Source: Elephas maximus indicus (lineage: Eukaryota > Chordata > Mammalia > Proboscidea > Elephantidae). From it: a stretch of DNA of 64,000 nucleotides. Location of the stretch: NCBI RefSeq assembly GCF_024166365.1, contig NC_064821.1:50867093-50931092 (forward strand), given 5' to 3'. Below are positions 1-11,800 of the stretch, piece after piece. Each line of letters begins with the position of its first letter. Positions within the stretch are counted from its first letter, which is position 1. Position numbers and translations under genes: made by a program. The notes under the pieces were generated by a model that was not told where the DNA came from, searched no databases, and saw only the letters and a list, made by a program, of their open reading frames with translations.

Positions 1-239
1 ATGGAATCTAGGGTGTTTCTGTTCCAGGAAACCTTCCTTAGCGCCCAGCCCCTGCCTGGGCCAGGCTCTCCTTCTGGGCTCTCATCACGCCCAGTGCTTC
101 GCTCTACGTCTGTGCTTGCCACAAGGCTCCGGCTGTGTCCCCATGACTGTCTCCCCACTGGACTGAAGGCAGAGACTGTGGAGACTGTGACGTCTGCAGT
201 ACATATCCCCATGCAGGGCCTGGCGCACGTCCATAGGGG

Positions 240-383
240 GAGTGGGCGGGTGGATGAATGGAAGAAAGAAGGAAGGAAGATGAGTGGATGGAAGGTAGAT
301 GAATGGATGGATAGATGGTGAATGAATGGATGGGAAGAGGCATGGATGGATGGAAGGAGGCATGGGTGGATGAAAGGAAGGAT
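240..383 (+). repeat. Tetranucleotide repeat (TGGA/GGAA)n, left block
   Basis: Degenerate tandem ATGGA/GGAAG units lie in the MASP2 intron beyond exon 6. Several open frames run through it on both strands, but they are low-complexity artefacts of the repeat. Confidence 0.9.
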
Positions 384-757
384 GGATTGAATTGTGTTCT
401 CCCAAAATATGTATTAGACTCCAAACCTCTATACCTATGAAAATAATTCTGTTTAGAAACAGTTTTCTTTGTTATGTTAATGAGGCCATATCAGTGTAGA
501 GTGGATCCTAAACCTAATCTTTTCTGAGTTGCAAGGAGCAGGATAGACACAGAGTCGAGAAAGCACATGCTGGGGAAAACAGATGCCATGCGAAGATCAC
601 CAAGAAATCAAGGAACATCAGGGCTATCAACAAGGACGAAACCAACACGGCTGAGATCGAGATGTGGGCTTTCAGCCTTCAGAACTGTGAGAAAATAAAT
701 GCCTATTCTTTAAAGCCACCCCCTTGAGGCATTTCTGTTACAGAGCACTAAGGAACC
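384..757 (+). mobile_element. MaLR/ERVL-type LTR, degenerate
   Basis: This resembles the better preserved LTR at 1971-2379. It has a GAATTGTGT start region, a TTGTTATGTTAATGAGG block, CAGAACTGTGAGAAAATAAA near the end, and a TTTCTGTTACAGAGCAC tail. It separates the two TGGA blocks. The ends are approximate and no clear target duplication is visible. Confidence 0.65.
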
Positions 758-774
758 AAGTCAAAACTGATGGA

Positions 775-1190
775 AGGATATGGGCGGGTCAGTGGGTCAG
801 TAGAAAGACTGATGAGTGGACAGACGGATGGATGAAAGGATCAATGGAAGGAAAGAAGGAAGGAAGGAAGCGTGGGTGGATGGATGGATGGATGGAGGGA
901 TGGAGGGAGAGAGGGAGCGAGGGAGGGAGGGAGAGAGGGAGGGGTGGATGGGTGGAAGGATGTACAGAGACATGGATTGACAGTTGCATGGATGGATGGA
1001 AGGATCGATGAAGGAAGGAAGGGAGGATGGATGAACAGATGGATGGAAGGATCCATGGAAGAAAGGAAGGATCCATGGATGGATGGATCAATGGAAGGAA
1101 GGACGGATGGACAGATGGGTGGATCAATACAAGGATGGTTAGATGGAGAGGCGGATGGATGGATGGAAGGAAGGAGGGATAGATGATGTT
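775..1190 (+). repeat. Tetranucleotide repeat (TGGA/GGAA/GAGG)n, right block
   Basis: Long degenerate GGATGGAT and GGAAGGAA array with a GAGGGAGG core around 890-950. It lies in the same MASP2 intron and is probably the same array as 240-383, interrupted by the LTR. Confidence 0.92.
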
Positions 1191-1399
1191 TTCCCTTAGG
1201 GGATCATTGCCTCACAGACGATCCCACTCACACCTGGTCTGCCTCCCCAGGCCTGGCCCAGAAAGAGTTCAATCCTGCTCACATCCAGTACTCCCACACA
1301 GCTTTCTTCTTGCCCAACTTCTCCTGTAGCCCTTGACCCTCCTGGAAGAGACAGAAGCTCTAAACTTTCCACAGGAATCTGAGACCCACTTCCTCTTAC

Positions 1400-4300
1400 C
1401 TGTGCTCATGTAATGTATCTTCCAGCCTGTGTGGTCCCCTGACTGATCACTGACAAAGGTGATGGTCACACTGTTGCTCTTTGTTTCAATTCTGGGAGGC
1501 AACGTTGTCCCACAAAACGGGCCATATTCTCCTTTGTCAGTTTGAATCTGAAAAAGGAGAGGCCCGTGAACTTCAGGCCCTGCATCTGGGATGCTACCCC
1601 GGCCTCCTCTGCATCTTCATGAAGAGCTGGTCAGGCAGAACATGGGCATGAGTCGGGGAGCTCCCTTCCCCCCTCCCCAAATTCCTCCCTCACTTTGAAG
1701 GTCAAAGCCTGTCTTGGACCCCCAGGCAGAGCCTGGGTGGGATGGGGCACCACCTCCATTGGGCAGGGGCCCTGCGGGAAGTCTGGCCAGGTGGAGGAGA
1801 TCTTGCTGCTGGGAGCCCCCCTTCTCAGCTTCTTGCCTGCATCATCTCACCCATGGGGTAGAAACTCCCTCCTGTGTCCCCTTCTGTGGGGGACTGGGCA
1901 GAGGGGCAGGCTGGGTCAGGGGCAGCAACTACTCCTCAAAGCGTGCCACTCCTGTATGGTGTGAAGGGACTGTTATAGACTGAATTGTGTCCCCCCAAAA
2001 TATATGTTGTAAATCCTAACCTCTATTTCTGTGGTTATAATCCCATTTGGGAAGGCGTTGTCTTTGTTATGTTAATGAGGCAGGATTAGTGTAGGGTGTG
2101 TCTTTAGTCAATCTCTTAAAATATAAAAGGAGCAGACTAAGAAAGCAGAGATGAGGGAAGATAGATGCCCAGCCAAATGGAGATCTCCAGGGAACCAGGA
2201 AACGAGCTGAAAAGACAAGGACTTTCCCCCAGAGCCCACAGAGAAAGAAAGCCTTCCCCTATAGCTTGCGATCTGAAATTGGACTTCTAGCCTCCTCAAC
2301 TTTGAGAAAATAAATCTCTTTTTGTTAAAGCCATCCACTTGTGGTATTTCTGTTATAGCAGCACTAGATGACTAAAACAGGGACTAAGTTGGACAGGGAC
2401 CTGGGAGTGGTACTGAAGGAAATGGGGGGCAGCTGGGTGAGGGCGAGGGTCCAGGATGACATGGGTCCCAGGAGCCAGACCTGGAGGGAGTCATAGGGGC
2501 ACTGGGTTTCCGGGTGTGTCTCCACGTCGAAGGACTCCACAAAGTCTAGGATGACGCTGAACCCCTCCTCCAGGTGGATTCTATAGGTGCAGCTGGAGAG
2601 TTTGGGGTAAGGCTTCGGGTATTCTGGGCTGCTGAGCTCCCCAGAGCGCTCAGTGAAGACTTGGCCAGAGCACAAAGCTGGGAGGGGAAGAGATAACCAG
2701 CAGCATGAGCCTGCAGACGGTGGCCTCCCACCCCACTTGTCAGTCCTGCAGGGAGGGGGGTGGTGGTGAGCAGGGCACTAGGGCAGGGGTCTGCTAGGCC
2801 ATCTGTGCCCCCCGGATCTGGGCCAGAGTCCCACCTGCGACTAGCACCAGAAACAAAACACCCCCCACCCCAATGGGGACAGTGTATGGAGGAGATTCTC
2901 TTGCCTCGAAGCTTGAGCTGCAAAGGTGCCCTATAGTAGGAGTTCACCAGTGGCCCCCCTGCTCACACCCAAGAGGGCTGGGCCCTAAGTTGAGGCTCCT
3001 GGGGGGGTGAGTCCTAGGCCAGCCACAGCCCCGAGGTGAAGCGGGTGAGTGAGGCCAGGCTCTGCTGTGTGTGGGGGTGGAGGTAAGAGGCATAGAAGAA
3101 GGGAGGGGGCTCTCCTTGTTCCCCACAAATTCAGGGGAAAGGAAAGGAAGAAGGCGGGTCTCCCTGTGCTCCCCCGTATCTTTCCCCACCACCGGGCCCC
3201 AGCAATTCCCAAGGTCAGCCACCAGAGGGCGTGTCGCTCTTGCCTGCCCGGGGCCAGTCTGGCCTCCCACTGCCCAGCCCCTCTTTGCCTGAAGGACCCC
3301 AGCTCTGACCTCTGCCCTGGAAGCCGTTTAGGACAGTTCAGTCAACACTGATCGTAAACGAGTCTGGTGCTCCCTTCCTCACTGGAACAGCTGATGGATG
3401 CTTGGGGCTCCATCACTCAGGGAAGGAATCTGTCCTCCCCCGACACTCACCCTGCCCCCCCACCCCGTCCTGGCTGCAGAGGGGCCCTGGGACGTAGGCA
3501 TTAGAGCCAGAATGCTTCTAGGAGGTGGGAACTTCCGATCCTTCTTCCTTCTTCCAAGCGGGTGCTTCTATGGGTCAGAGGGAGCTGCTCGCTGGATTTG
3601 GGGGACCAGACTGCCCACCTCCGTGAACGCCTCCTTGAGTGCCCTGCTCTAGATCAGCGCCCCCAGCCCAGCGCACACAGGCCCTGAGTTGTTCTTTGAA
3701 CAGGAGGTGGCCCAAGGATGCGCCCCTCAGCTCTGGGACTTAGGCAGCCGTAGCCCCTCTCCCCATCTTCAGCAATTGGGGCTGCAGCAAGCAGTCTCAG
3801 GACTCTCTGGCAAAGGAGCTGATGGCCCAGTGGAGCGAGCTCCCATTAGGCTGTGATGAGGGTGAGAAGGGAAAGGAGGGGGCCAGGGTCTGAGAAATTA
3901 CCCTGCCCGCCCCACCCACATTGACCCCAGAGACAGGCAGCAACAGAAAAGGAGCTGGGTTTATTGTCAGGTCCATGGGGGGAGGAGAGGGGCATTGGGT
4001 GGCTGCGGCTGCAGGTTCCTCTGGCTTCTGGCCTGCTGGGCAGGCTGGAGCCCCAAAGGAGGCTAGAGACTCTGCTCTGGAAGAGATGAGAGAGACAGAG
4101 GGAGAGACAGAGGGACAGACTCAGTGTAGAGGGGGCAGCACCTGCTCACCCTCCAGAGCACAAGCAGGTTTGGGGTCCAGGAGCCTGGCAGGGATGGGGA
4201 GGGGAATCTGGGCAGTGGTGGCCAAAGCCCACCTTGACCCCCCCTCCCGAAGTTTTATGGAAGGAGGCAGCCCTGATGAGCCCAAATTGGCCAGAGAAAC

Positions 4301-6980
4301 CAGGCCTAGGTCTCCCCACACCCGGGAAAAGGGTACAGGTGGTGGGAAGCAGGAGAGATTTGGGCTTGTGAATGAAGGATGGGAAGCAACAGCAGGAAAG
4401 AGAGGTCAGGCTTGGGGGCAGAGAAAGGACAGAAAGAGGAGGGCTACGAGATGCCTCCCAGTCTGCCAGCCCCAAAGTGGTCCCTCCAGCCCCCTCCTTG
4501 GGCTCAGGAGATTGGGTTATCAGGGTGGGATGGGGGCTGGGCCTGGGGACAGGGTACCCCCTCAGCCCCAGCTCACCTGAGCAGGTGTGCTTGTTCTGGT
4601 GCAACATGTAGCCAGGGCGGCAGGAGCAGTAGTAGCCACCCAGGTAGTTGTGGCAGTGGTGGTCACAGGCAGGTGCCTCTCCCGGGGCCACCTGGCACTC
4701 GTCAATGTCTGGGGGAGAGGCAGGCCGGGAGGTCAGTCAGCAGGGAGGGTCGGGCACTGGCTGACCCTGGACAGTCACCTGACTCGGACTCCATGGCTGA
4801 AGGGAGTGGAGGGTCCACCAGCCCACAGGGTGGGCTATGTGCACCCAAAAAGATGGGCCGTGTGTACCCACAGAATGGGCCGTGTGTGCCCAACAGGATG
4901 GGCCTGTGCATGCCCAATGGGGTGGGCCGTGTGTGCCCAACAGAGTGGGCCATGTGTGCCCACAGGGTGGGCTGTGTTGTGCCAACCACTTTACAGGCCC
5001 CCCGCCATTGCAACCTCCCAACAACCTTGGGGGGAGATGTCGATGTCACTTTTTTTAAAGCAATGAGACTAAAGTGTCCTGCCACTCAGCTAGTGAAGGG
5101 GACAACTAGAAATCAAACCAAGTAGGCAGTGCTACAGCTACTACAAAAAAAAAAAAAAAAAAACCCAAAACAGAAAGATGAGTCCAAAGAACTAACGGAC
5201 CACAACTACCACAGCCTCCCCCAGACTGAGTCCAGTACAACTAGATGGTGCCTGGCTACCACCACTGACTGCTCTGACAGGGATCACAGTAGAGGGTCCC
5301 GGACAGAGCTGGAGAAAAATGTAGAACAAAATTCTAACTCATAAAAAAAAGACCAGACTTACTGAACTGGCAGAGACTAGAGAAGCTGTGAGTATGGCCC
5401 CCAGACACCCTTTTAGCTCAGTAATGAAGTCATTCCTGAGGTTCACTCTTCAGCCAAAGATTAGACAGGCCCATAAAACAAAATGATACTAAATGGGCAC
5501 ACCAGCCCAGGGGACAGGAAAGCTGGTAATAGGGAACCAAGGCTCAGAAGGGAGTGTGTTGACATGTCATGGGGTTTTTAATCAATGTCATAAAACAATA
5601 TGTGTACTATTTAATGATAAGCTAGTTTGTTCTGTTATCCTTCATTTAAAGTACAATTAAAAAGAAAAACAAAAACACCAAACCCATTGCCTTTGAGTCA
5701 GTTCCGACTCACGGCGGCCCCATGGGTTACAGAGCTGCTCCATAGTGTTTTCTTGGCTGTAATCTTTATGGAAGCAGATCACCAGGCCTTCCTTTTGAGG
5801 CATCCCTGGGTGGGTTCAAACTGCCAATCTTTTGATTAGTCATTGAGCACAAGCCATTTGCCCCACATGGGGACATACAGCTACTATACAGTAGGTTCCA
5901 TTTAACCCTTGCAGCAACCTTGTGAGAAGCATAGGTAGGCTGGGCCACCGCCAAGGTCATCCAGCTGGCCTCCCTCTGTGCGTCTGAGCAGCCCTTCACC
6001 AGCAGAACTTCGTACTGCCACCTGGAAGTGGGGTACCTCGGCCTTTGCATCATAGAGGGGCTGTGAAGTTCAGAGATGCTACAGATACCTGACTCAGAGC
6101 CTGGCACAGAATGGGAGCTCCATCCCCCTGGGCAAGCAGAGGTAATAACTGTTACTAGTATTTGCATTGCGGATGATGTCAAGCCCCAAGGACAAGCCTC
6201 TTCCTGGTTTGGCAGGACCCCAGGGGAGGTGGGGAGACTGAAGGAGGGCTGGCCTGGCCCAGAGAGTGACCCTGGCTGCAGATGGGTCATCTCAGGGTCC
6301 CCCATCCCCCCCGGCTCACCCTCTGCTGCGTAGAAGGCCTCAAAGCCCGTGAACGGCTTCTCATTGGAGTAGTCCGAGTGGAAGGTGACCTCCAGGCTGG
6401 AGCCCGGTGGCGAGTAGAAGATGGTGTTGCCGGGCGCCTGTTCTGTGTCTGTGCTCTCCCGGCCGCACAGTGTGGCCAGCACCTTGGCTCCCGAGCTCAG
6501 CTGTGGGGTCCGAGGTCACAGGGAGGTAGGGCAAGACCTTAGTAAGGTCTCCCCTCCCTCCTGGCTAAGGCCAGACCCTGCTGCCAGGTGTCCCTGTCCC
6601 TCCAGCACACAATGTGGCCCCTAGCCCCGAGAGGCCCCAGGCCTTCCCCACCAGGTGGCACCTTGACAAAGTCGTACTCGCAGAGGTAGGAGAGCTCCAG
6701 GTCGAAGTGGGTGAAGTAGAGGCGCAGTCGGTAGCCGGGGGGCGCAGTCAGGGTCCAGTGGTGTTCCCGCTCATTGGCGTACTCCCCCGGGAAGCCGGGA
6801 GATGCCAGGCGCCCGAACACTGGCTTCGGCCACCGTGGGGTGGGGAGTGAAGCCGCTGTACCACACAGCAGACCCAGGAAGATCAGCAGCCTGAGGGCAG
6901 GGCATGAGGGTGAGGGCCCAGTCCTTGTGATCACCCCTTGCCCTGGCCAGCAAGCTGTGGGGGGCTCCCACCCACCTCAT
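1400..6980 (-). CDS. MASP2: MASP2, mannan-binding lectin serine protease 2, exons 1-6 (3' part off left edge)
   Basis: MASP2 is the secreted protease that binds MBL and ficolins and cleaves C4 and C2 in the lectin complement pathway. Coding exons read leftward: 6976-6980 (ATGAG only), 6662-6890, 6320-6500, 4577-4708, 2481-2677 and 1400-1547, each with GT/AG borders and matching phases, giving about 297 codons. The start gives a hydrophobic signal peptide beginning [15 protein letters not shown]1 follows (about residues 25-138, ending [17 protein letters not shown]). Next is a calcium-binding EGF module (about 139-182) that starts DIDEC and has six Cys and the hydroxylation-type Asn in [15 protein letters not shown]2 fills exons 5-6, ending DHTGWKIHY. 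The CCP1, CCP2 and serine-protease exons would lie left of position 1, so catalytic residues cannot be judged. No frameshift or stop is seen. Identity rests on close agreement with the remembered human protein. Confidence 0.97.
1971..2379 (+). mobile_element. Solo LTR, MaLR/ERVL type, with 5-bp target duplication
   Basis: A 409-bp element starts TGTTATAGACTGAATTGTG and ends CTAAAACA (TG...CA ends). It carries AATAAA about 75 nt before its end and is flanked by GGGAC on both sides (1966-1970 and 2380-2384). A 5-bp duplication fits ERVL/MaLR integration. No internal retroviral sequence is present. It sits in the MASP2 intron between exons 5 and 6, antisense to the gene. Confidence 0.85.
3940..4076 (-). 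other. MASP2: Alternative terminal exon of MASP2 encoding the MAp19 (sMAP) C-terminus
   Basis: MAp19 is the short MASP2 product made of CUB1 and EGF followed by a four-residue tail, EQSL. An acceptor (polypyrimidine stretch then AG at 4077-4078) lies about 0.5 kb after the EGF exon. When the phase-1 G ending that exon is joined to position 4076, the frame reads E-Q-S-L and then TAG at 4063-4065. An AATAAA follows at 3965-3960. The product would be 186 residues; human MAp19 has 185, and the extra residue lies in CUB1. The exon end near 3940 is an estimate from the signal position. Confidence 0.93.
3960..3965 (-). terminator. Polyadenylation signal AATAAA of the MAp19 exon
   Basis: A canonical AATAAA on the minus strand lies about 100 nt after the MAp19 stop codon. 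Use of this signal versus splicing onward to the CUB2 exon at 2481-2677 would decide between the short and full-length products. Confidence 0.8.
4828..4983 (+). repeat. Minisatellite, about 22-27 bp unit, about 6-7 copies
   Basis: Imperfect tandem units of the form GGGCCGTGTGTGCCCAACAG, 22-27 nt long, lie in the MASP2 intron just upstream of the EGF exon (between exons 3 and 4). Copies differ by small indels and substitutions. Confidence 0.85.
4995..5112 (+). repeat. MIR-like fragment
   Basis: The segment contains a MIR-core-like run (ACTCAGCTAGTGAAGGGGAC followed by AAATCAAACCAAG). Very degenerate; assigned by resemblance only. Confidence 0.35.
5164..5662 (+). mobile_element. L1 3'-end fragment (5'-truncated)
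   Basis: It aligns by eye with the 3' UTR of the two larger L1 copies in this window: the AGATGGTGCCTGGCTACCAC region, the AAAGACCAGACTTA block, and an end near TTTAAAGTACAATTAAAAAG, comparable to CACTTAAAGCACAATAAAAA. It lies in the MASP2 intron between exons 3 and 4. Confidence 0.75.
5664..5870 (-). mobile_element. AfroSINE-family tRNA-derived SINE
   Basis: The antisense copy contains the GTCAGTTCCGACTCACGGCG tail region and CATCCCTGGGTGGGTTCAAA, the A/B-box tRNA-like head in reverse. It is the longer, more diverged variant and lies in the MASP2 intron between exons 3 and 4. Confidence 0.7.
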
Positions 6981-8014
6981 GGTGCGTCAGTCCAGCTGAC
7001 CAGGCCTGCTCTGTGGCCCACACTGTTCTCACCTTTGGTCTGTTTGTCCAACCACCTGGCCCTGCCCCCTGCTCCCTGCTCCTGGGATTCTGGGACTCAA
7101 CACCACGAGCCTGCCTGCCCAGATTTCCAGGAGCTGGGAGGCTGGACCTGGCTGACAGACAACCCTGGGGACAAATCCTGGCTCTGCCCCTCACCCTGAA
7201 CTTCCAGGTTTCCTCATTGGTGGGTGACCCTGAGGCCGGCCCCCAGAAGACCACGATGAGGGCTTCTAGGTGGAGATGGAGGATTGCGGCTAATTGTGCT
7301 CCCCCTGAAAGCACACTGTGCGAGGGAAGAGGGTGCTTTAAAAGTCATGAGTCCACCAGATGGAGAAAAGGGGAGAAGCTGGGAAAACAGAATAGCAGGT
7401 GGAATAACTCTCTAGAAAGCCAACTTCTAAGCTGGCGGTGGGGAAAGCCAGAAACTAACGTGAGTTTGCCAAAGGCCCAAAGTCCTTCTAGAAGTGTGTA
7501 AGAATCCAGCCAATCCTCTATTTCCCATCCCTCGAGCCCAGCAGAGCTTGAAGTCTTATTCTTGAAAAGAGGACAGTGGAGTGTCCCTGACCCTGCTGAA
7601 GGTGGGGGCGGCAGGTAGAAAACAGGGGCATTCAGCAGACATGTTGAATGCTGAGAACCCTACTCCACTCCCAGAAGCTGGCAGCCAGCCAGGCTTTTCT
7701 CTCTTTTCTGGGTGGTCTGACCGGCCCAGGAGGAAATATCCTGACTTTGAAGGCTCTCCAAGCAAGTGACTCAGCCATGCCACCCCCAGAGAAAGTCAAC
7801 TCAACAAGCCCCACTCACATGCTCAGAGCTTCTCATTAGCTTTTAAGTCTTCATTTTTACATATTGCTACATTCAAGGATTACTTAGGAAAACCTCAAAC
7901 GTGAGAAAGATTAAAAAAAAAAAAAAAATCAACCAGCCAACTAATCAAAAAATACAGAAACAAAACAGAGAGAAAAAAAATGTCCCAAACCAAGACAAAA
8001 CAATCATTAATGTC
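6981..8014. other. MASP2 upstream region, no coding feature
   Basis: Holds the MASP2 5' untranslated/promoter region by position. I see no CpG island and no confident TATA box, and cannot place the transcription start. An A-rich stretch lies at about 7909-7990. No exon or mobile element can be supported. Confidence 0.5.
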
Positions 8015-8519
8015 TGTCTTAGACATGTAGTGCTGCCATAACAGAAATACCACAAGTGGATGGCTTTAACAAAGAGACGTTTATTCTCTCACAGTCTAGT
8101 AGGTTCCAAGTCCAAATTCAGGGCATCGGCTCCACGGGGAAAGCTTTCCTTCTCTGTTGGCTCTGGAGGAAGGTCCTTGTCCTCAATCTCTCCCTGGTCA
8201 AGGAACTTCTCAGGTGCAGGCACCCGGTGTCCAAAGGACATGCTCTGTTCCTGGTGCTTGCTTCCCTTTCCTTTAATCTCTTGAGATATAAAAGGTGGTG
8301 CAGGCCACACCCCAGGGAAACTCCCTTTTCCTTGGATCAGGGATGTGACCTGAGTAAAAAAAAAGGTGGTGTTATAACCCCACCCTAATCCTCTCAACAT
8401 AAAGTTACAATCACAAAATGGAGGGCAACCACACAATACTGGGAATCATGGCCTAACCATGTTGATACACACATTTTGCAGGGGGCGGGGGGGTGTGGGG
8501 ACTTAATTCAAGCCATGAC
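8015..8519 (-). mobile_element. MaLR/ERVL-type LTR, sense to MASP2
   Basis: Reading leftward it starts TGTCATGGCTTGAATTAAG and ends near CATGTCTAAGACA. It has AATAAA and TTAAAGCCATCCACTTGTGG near the end, the same tail as the LTR at 1971-2379. Flanks ATGTC and ATATC (4 of 5 bases) may be the target duplication. No retroviral coding sequence is attached. Confidence 0.75.
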
Positions 8520-8754
8520 AATATCATCAGAGAAAAAAAGAGATGATACTGCAACCAAGAAGCAAGGACAGGATACTATTTACGAAGAGCATTCAGAGAA
8601 CAAAAAATAATTTTGGAAATAAAATATACGGTAGAAAGGAAAAAAAAAGAAGAAGCTTAGTAAAATGTTTAGAAGATTGAAGAAGTCTTCTAGAAAATAG
8701 AGAAAAATAGAAATGAAAAATAGTAGAGAAAAGATAAGAATATTAGAGGACTAC

Positions 8755-8875
8755 GGTGTGCTAATGGCACAACAGTTAAGCACTCTGGAGCTAACTGAAA
8801 GATTGGTGGTTCGAACCCACCAGGCAGCCCACAGGAGAAAAGAAAGATCTTTTGATTTGATCCCATAAAGATTTG
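8755..8875 (+). mobile_element. tRNA-derived SINE head (AfroSINE-like)
   Basis: The B-box-like GGTTCGAACCCACCAGGCAG and a GTTAAGCACT stretch resemble the 5' tRNA region of the SINEs elsewhere in the window. It abuts the 3' end of the RTE at 8876 and lacks a full SINE tail. It is not a tRNA gene: no cloverleaf with a usable anticodon stem can be drawn. Confidence 0.6.
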
Positions 8876-11800
8876 TTTTTGTTGTTGTAGTTGTTAGGTG
8901 CCATCAAGTGGGTTCCAACTCATAGCGACTCTGTGTACAACAGAATGAAATACTGCCCGATCCTGCACCATCCTCACAATCTTTACTATGTTTGAGTCCA
9001 TTGTTGCAGCCACTGTGTCAATCCATCTTGTTCAGTGTCTTCCTCTTTTTCACTGACCTTCTACTTTACCAAGCATGATGTCCTTCTCCAGGGACTGATC
9101 CTTCCTGTCAACATGTCCAAAGTATGTGAGACTTAGTCTTGCCATTCTTGCTTCTAAGGAGCATTCTGGTTGTACTTCCAAGAAAGATTTGTTCATTCTT
9201 TTGGCAGTCCAATATTCTTTGCCAACACCAAAATTCAAAGGTGTCAATTCTTCTTCTGTCTTCCTTAGTCATTGTCCAGCTTTCGAATACATATGAGGTG
9301 ATTGGAAACACCATGGCTTGAGTCAGGCGCACCTTCGTCTTCAAGGTGACATCTTTACTTTTCAACACTTTAAAGATTTCTTGACTGCTGCTTCCACGGC
9401 TGTTGACTGTAGATCCAAGTAAAATGAAACCTTTGACAACTTCAGCCTTTTCTCCATTTATCATGATGTTGCTTATTGATCCAGTTGTGAGGATTTTTGT
9501 TTTCTTTATGTTAAGGCATAACCCATACTGAAGACTGTGGTCTTTGATCTTCATCAGTAAGTACTTCAAGTCCTCTTCACTTCCAGCAAGCAAGGTTGCA
9601 TAATCTGCATAACACAGGTTGTTAGTCTTCCAAAAATCCTGATCCCCCGTTCTTCATATAGTCCAGCTTCTCAGATTATTTACTTAGCATACAGATTGAA
9701 TAGGTATGGTGAAAGGATACAATCCTGACGCACACCTTTGCTGACTTTAAACCACACAGTATCCCCTTGTTCTGTTCAAACAACTGCCTCTTGGTCTATG
9801 TACAGGTTCCTCATGAGCACGATTAAGTGTTCTGGGATTCCCATTCTTTGCAACGTTATCCATAATTTGTTATGATCCACACAGTAAATGCCTTTGCATA
9901 GTCAATAAAACACAGGTAAACATCCTTCTGGTATTCTCTGCTTTCGGCCAGGATCCATCTGACATCAGCAATGATATCCTTGTTCCATGTCCTCTTCTGA
10001 ACCCAACTTGAATTTCTGGCAGTTCCCTGTTGATATACTGCTGCAGCCACTTTTGAATGATCTTCAGCAAAATTTTACTTATGTGTGATATTAATGATAT
10101 TGTTTGATAACCTCCACATTCTGTTGGACAACCTTTCTTGGGAATAGGCATAAACATGAATCTCTTGCTGCCGGTTAGCCAGGTAACTGTCTTCCAAATT
10201 TCTTGGCATAGACAAGTGAACACTTCCAGCACTGCATCCTTTTGTTGAAACATCTCAATTGGTATTCCATCAATTCCTGGAACCCTGTTTTTTGCCAATG
10301 CCTTCATTGCAGGTTGGTCTTCTTCCTTCAGTACCATCAGTTCCTGATCCTATGCTACCTCCTGAAATGATTGAACCTCGACCAATTCTTTTTGGTATAG
10401 TGACTCTGTGTATTCCTTCCATCTTCTTTTAATGCTTCCTTTGTTCTTCAGTATCGCAAGTTAAGTCTTGAATTTTTTTCTTCCAGCTTAAGAAATGCCA
10501 AGTGTGTTCTTCCCTTTAGGTTTCCTATTTCCAGGTCTTTGCACATGTCCTTATAATGCTTTTCTTTGTCTTCTCAGGCACTCTTTGAAATCTTCTGTTC
10601 AGCTCTTTAACTTCATCATTTCTTTGTTTTGCTTTAGCTACTTGATGTTTAAGAGCCAAGTTTCAGAGTCTCTTCTGACATCCATTTTAGTCTTTTCTTT
10701 CTTTCCTGTCTTTTAAACGACCTTTTGCTTTCTTCATGTATGATGTCCTTCCACAACTGTTCTGGTCTTTGGCCATTAGTGTTCAACACTTAAAATCTAT
10801 TCTTGAAATGATTTCTAAATTCAGGTAGTATATACTCAAGATTGTACTTTGGCTCTCGTGGACTTGCTCTGACATTCTTCAGTTTCAACTTGAACTTGCA
10901 TATGAGCAATTGATGGTCTGTTTCACAGTCAGCCCCTGGCCTTGTTCTGACTGAGGATATCAAGGTTTTCGATCATCTCTTTCCACAGACGTAGTCAATT
11001 TGATTCCTGTGTATTCCATCTGGCGAGGTCCATGTGTATAGTTGAAAAAGGTATTTGCAATGAAGAAGTCATCGGTCTTGCAAAATCCTATCATGTGATC
11101 TCCGCCATTGCTTCTATCACCAAGGCCATATTTTCTAACTACCAATCCTTCTTCGTTTCCAACTTTTGCTTTCCAGTCACCTGTAATTATCAATGCATCC
11201 TGATTGCATGTTCAATCAATTTCGGACTGCAGAAGTTGGTAAAAACCTTCTATTTCTTCATCTTTGGCCTTAGTGGTTGGTGCATAAATTTGAATAATAG
11301 GTGTATTAACTGGTCTTTCTTGTGGGCATATGTATGTTACCCTATCACTGACAGTGTCGTACTTCAGGATAGATCTTGAAATGTTCTTTTTGACGATGAA
11401 TGCAACGCCATTCCTCTTCAAGTTGTCATTTCTGGCATAGTAGACACATGATTTCCTGATTCAAATGACTAATAGCAGTCCCTTTCAGCTCGCTAATGCT
11501 AGGATATTGATGTTCATGTGTTGCATTCCATTTTGATGATTTCCAATTTTCCTAGATTCATACTTGGTTCATTCCACATTCTGATTATTAATGGATGTTT
11601 GCAGCTGTTTATTCTTATTTTGAATTGTGCCACAACAGCAAATGAAGATCCTAAAAGTTTGACTCCATCCATGTCATTAAGGTCGACTCTACTTTGAGGA
11701 GGCAGCTCTTCCTCAGTCGCCTTCTGAGTGCCTTCCAACCTGGGGGGGCGCTCATCTTCCAGCACTATATCGGACAATATTCCGCTGCTGTTCATAAGGT

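Noticed and set aside
85-1190. Several open frames rich in His-Pro-Ser or Gly-Trp-Met
   Set aside because: Translations of the TGGA/GGAA tandem array on both strands.
1971-2379. Whether the LTR is part of a provirus with internal genes
   Set aside because: Its two 5-bp flanks close directly around a single LTR, and no retroviral coding sequence is adjacent.
3921-4580. A 219-codon plus-strand open frame opposite MASP2
   Set aside because: Antisense to the MAp19 and EGF exon region, low complexity, no domain, and the minus-strand exons fully explain the region.
8760-8830. Possible tRNA gene
   Set aside because: It has a B-box-like GGTTCGAACC but no consistent acceptor and anticodon stems, and it matches the head of the SINEs elsewhere in the window.
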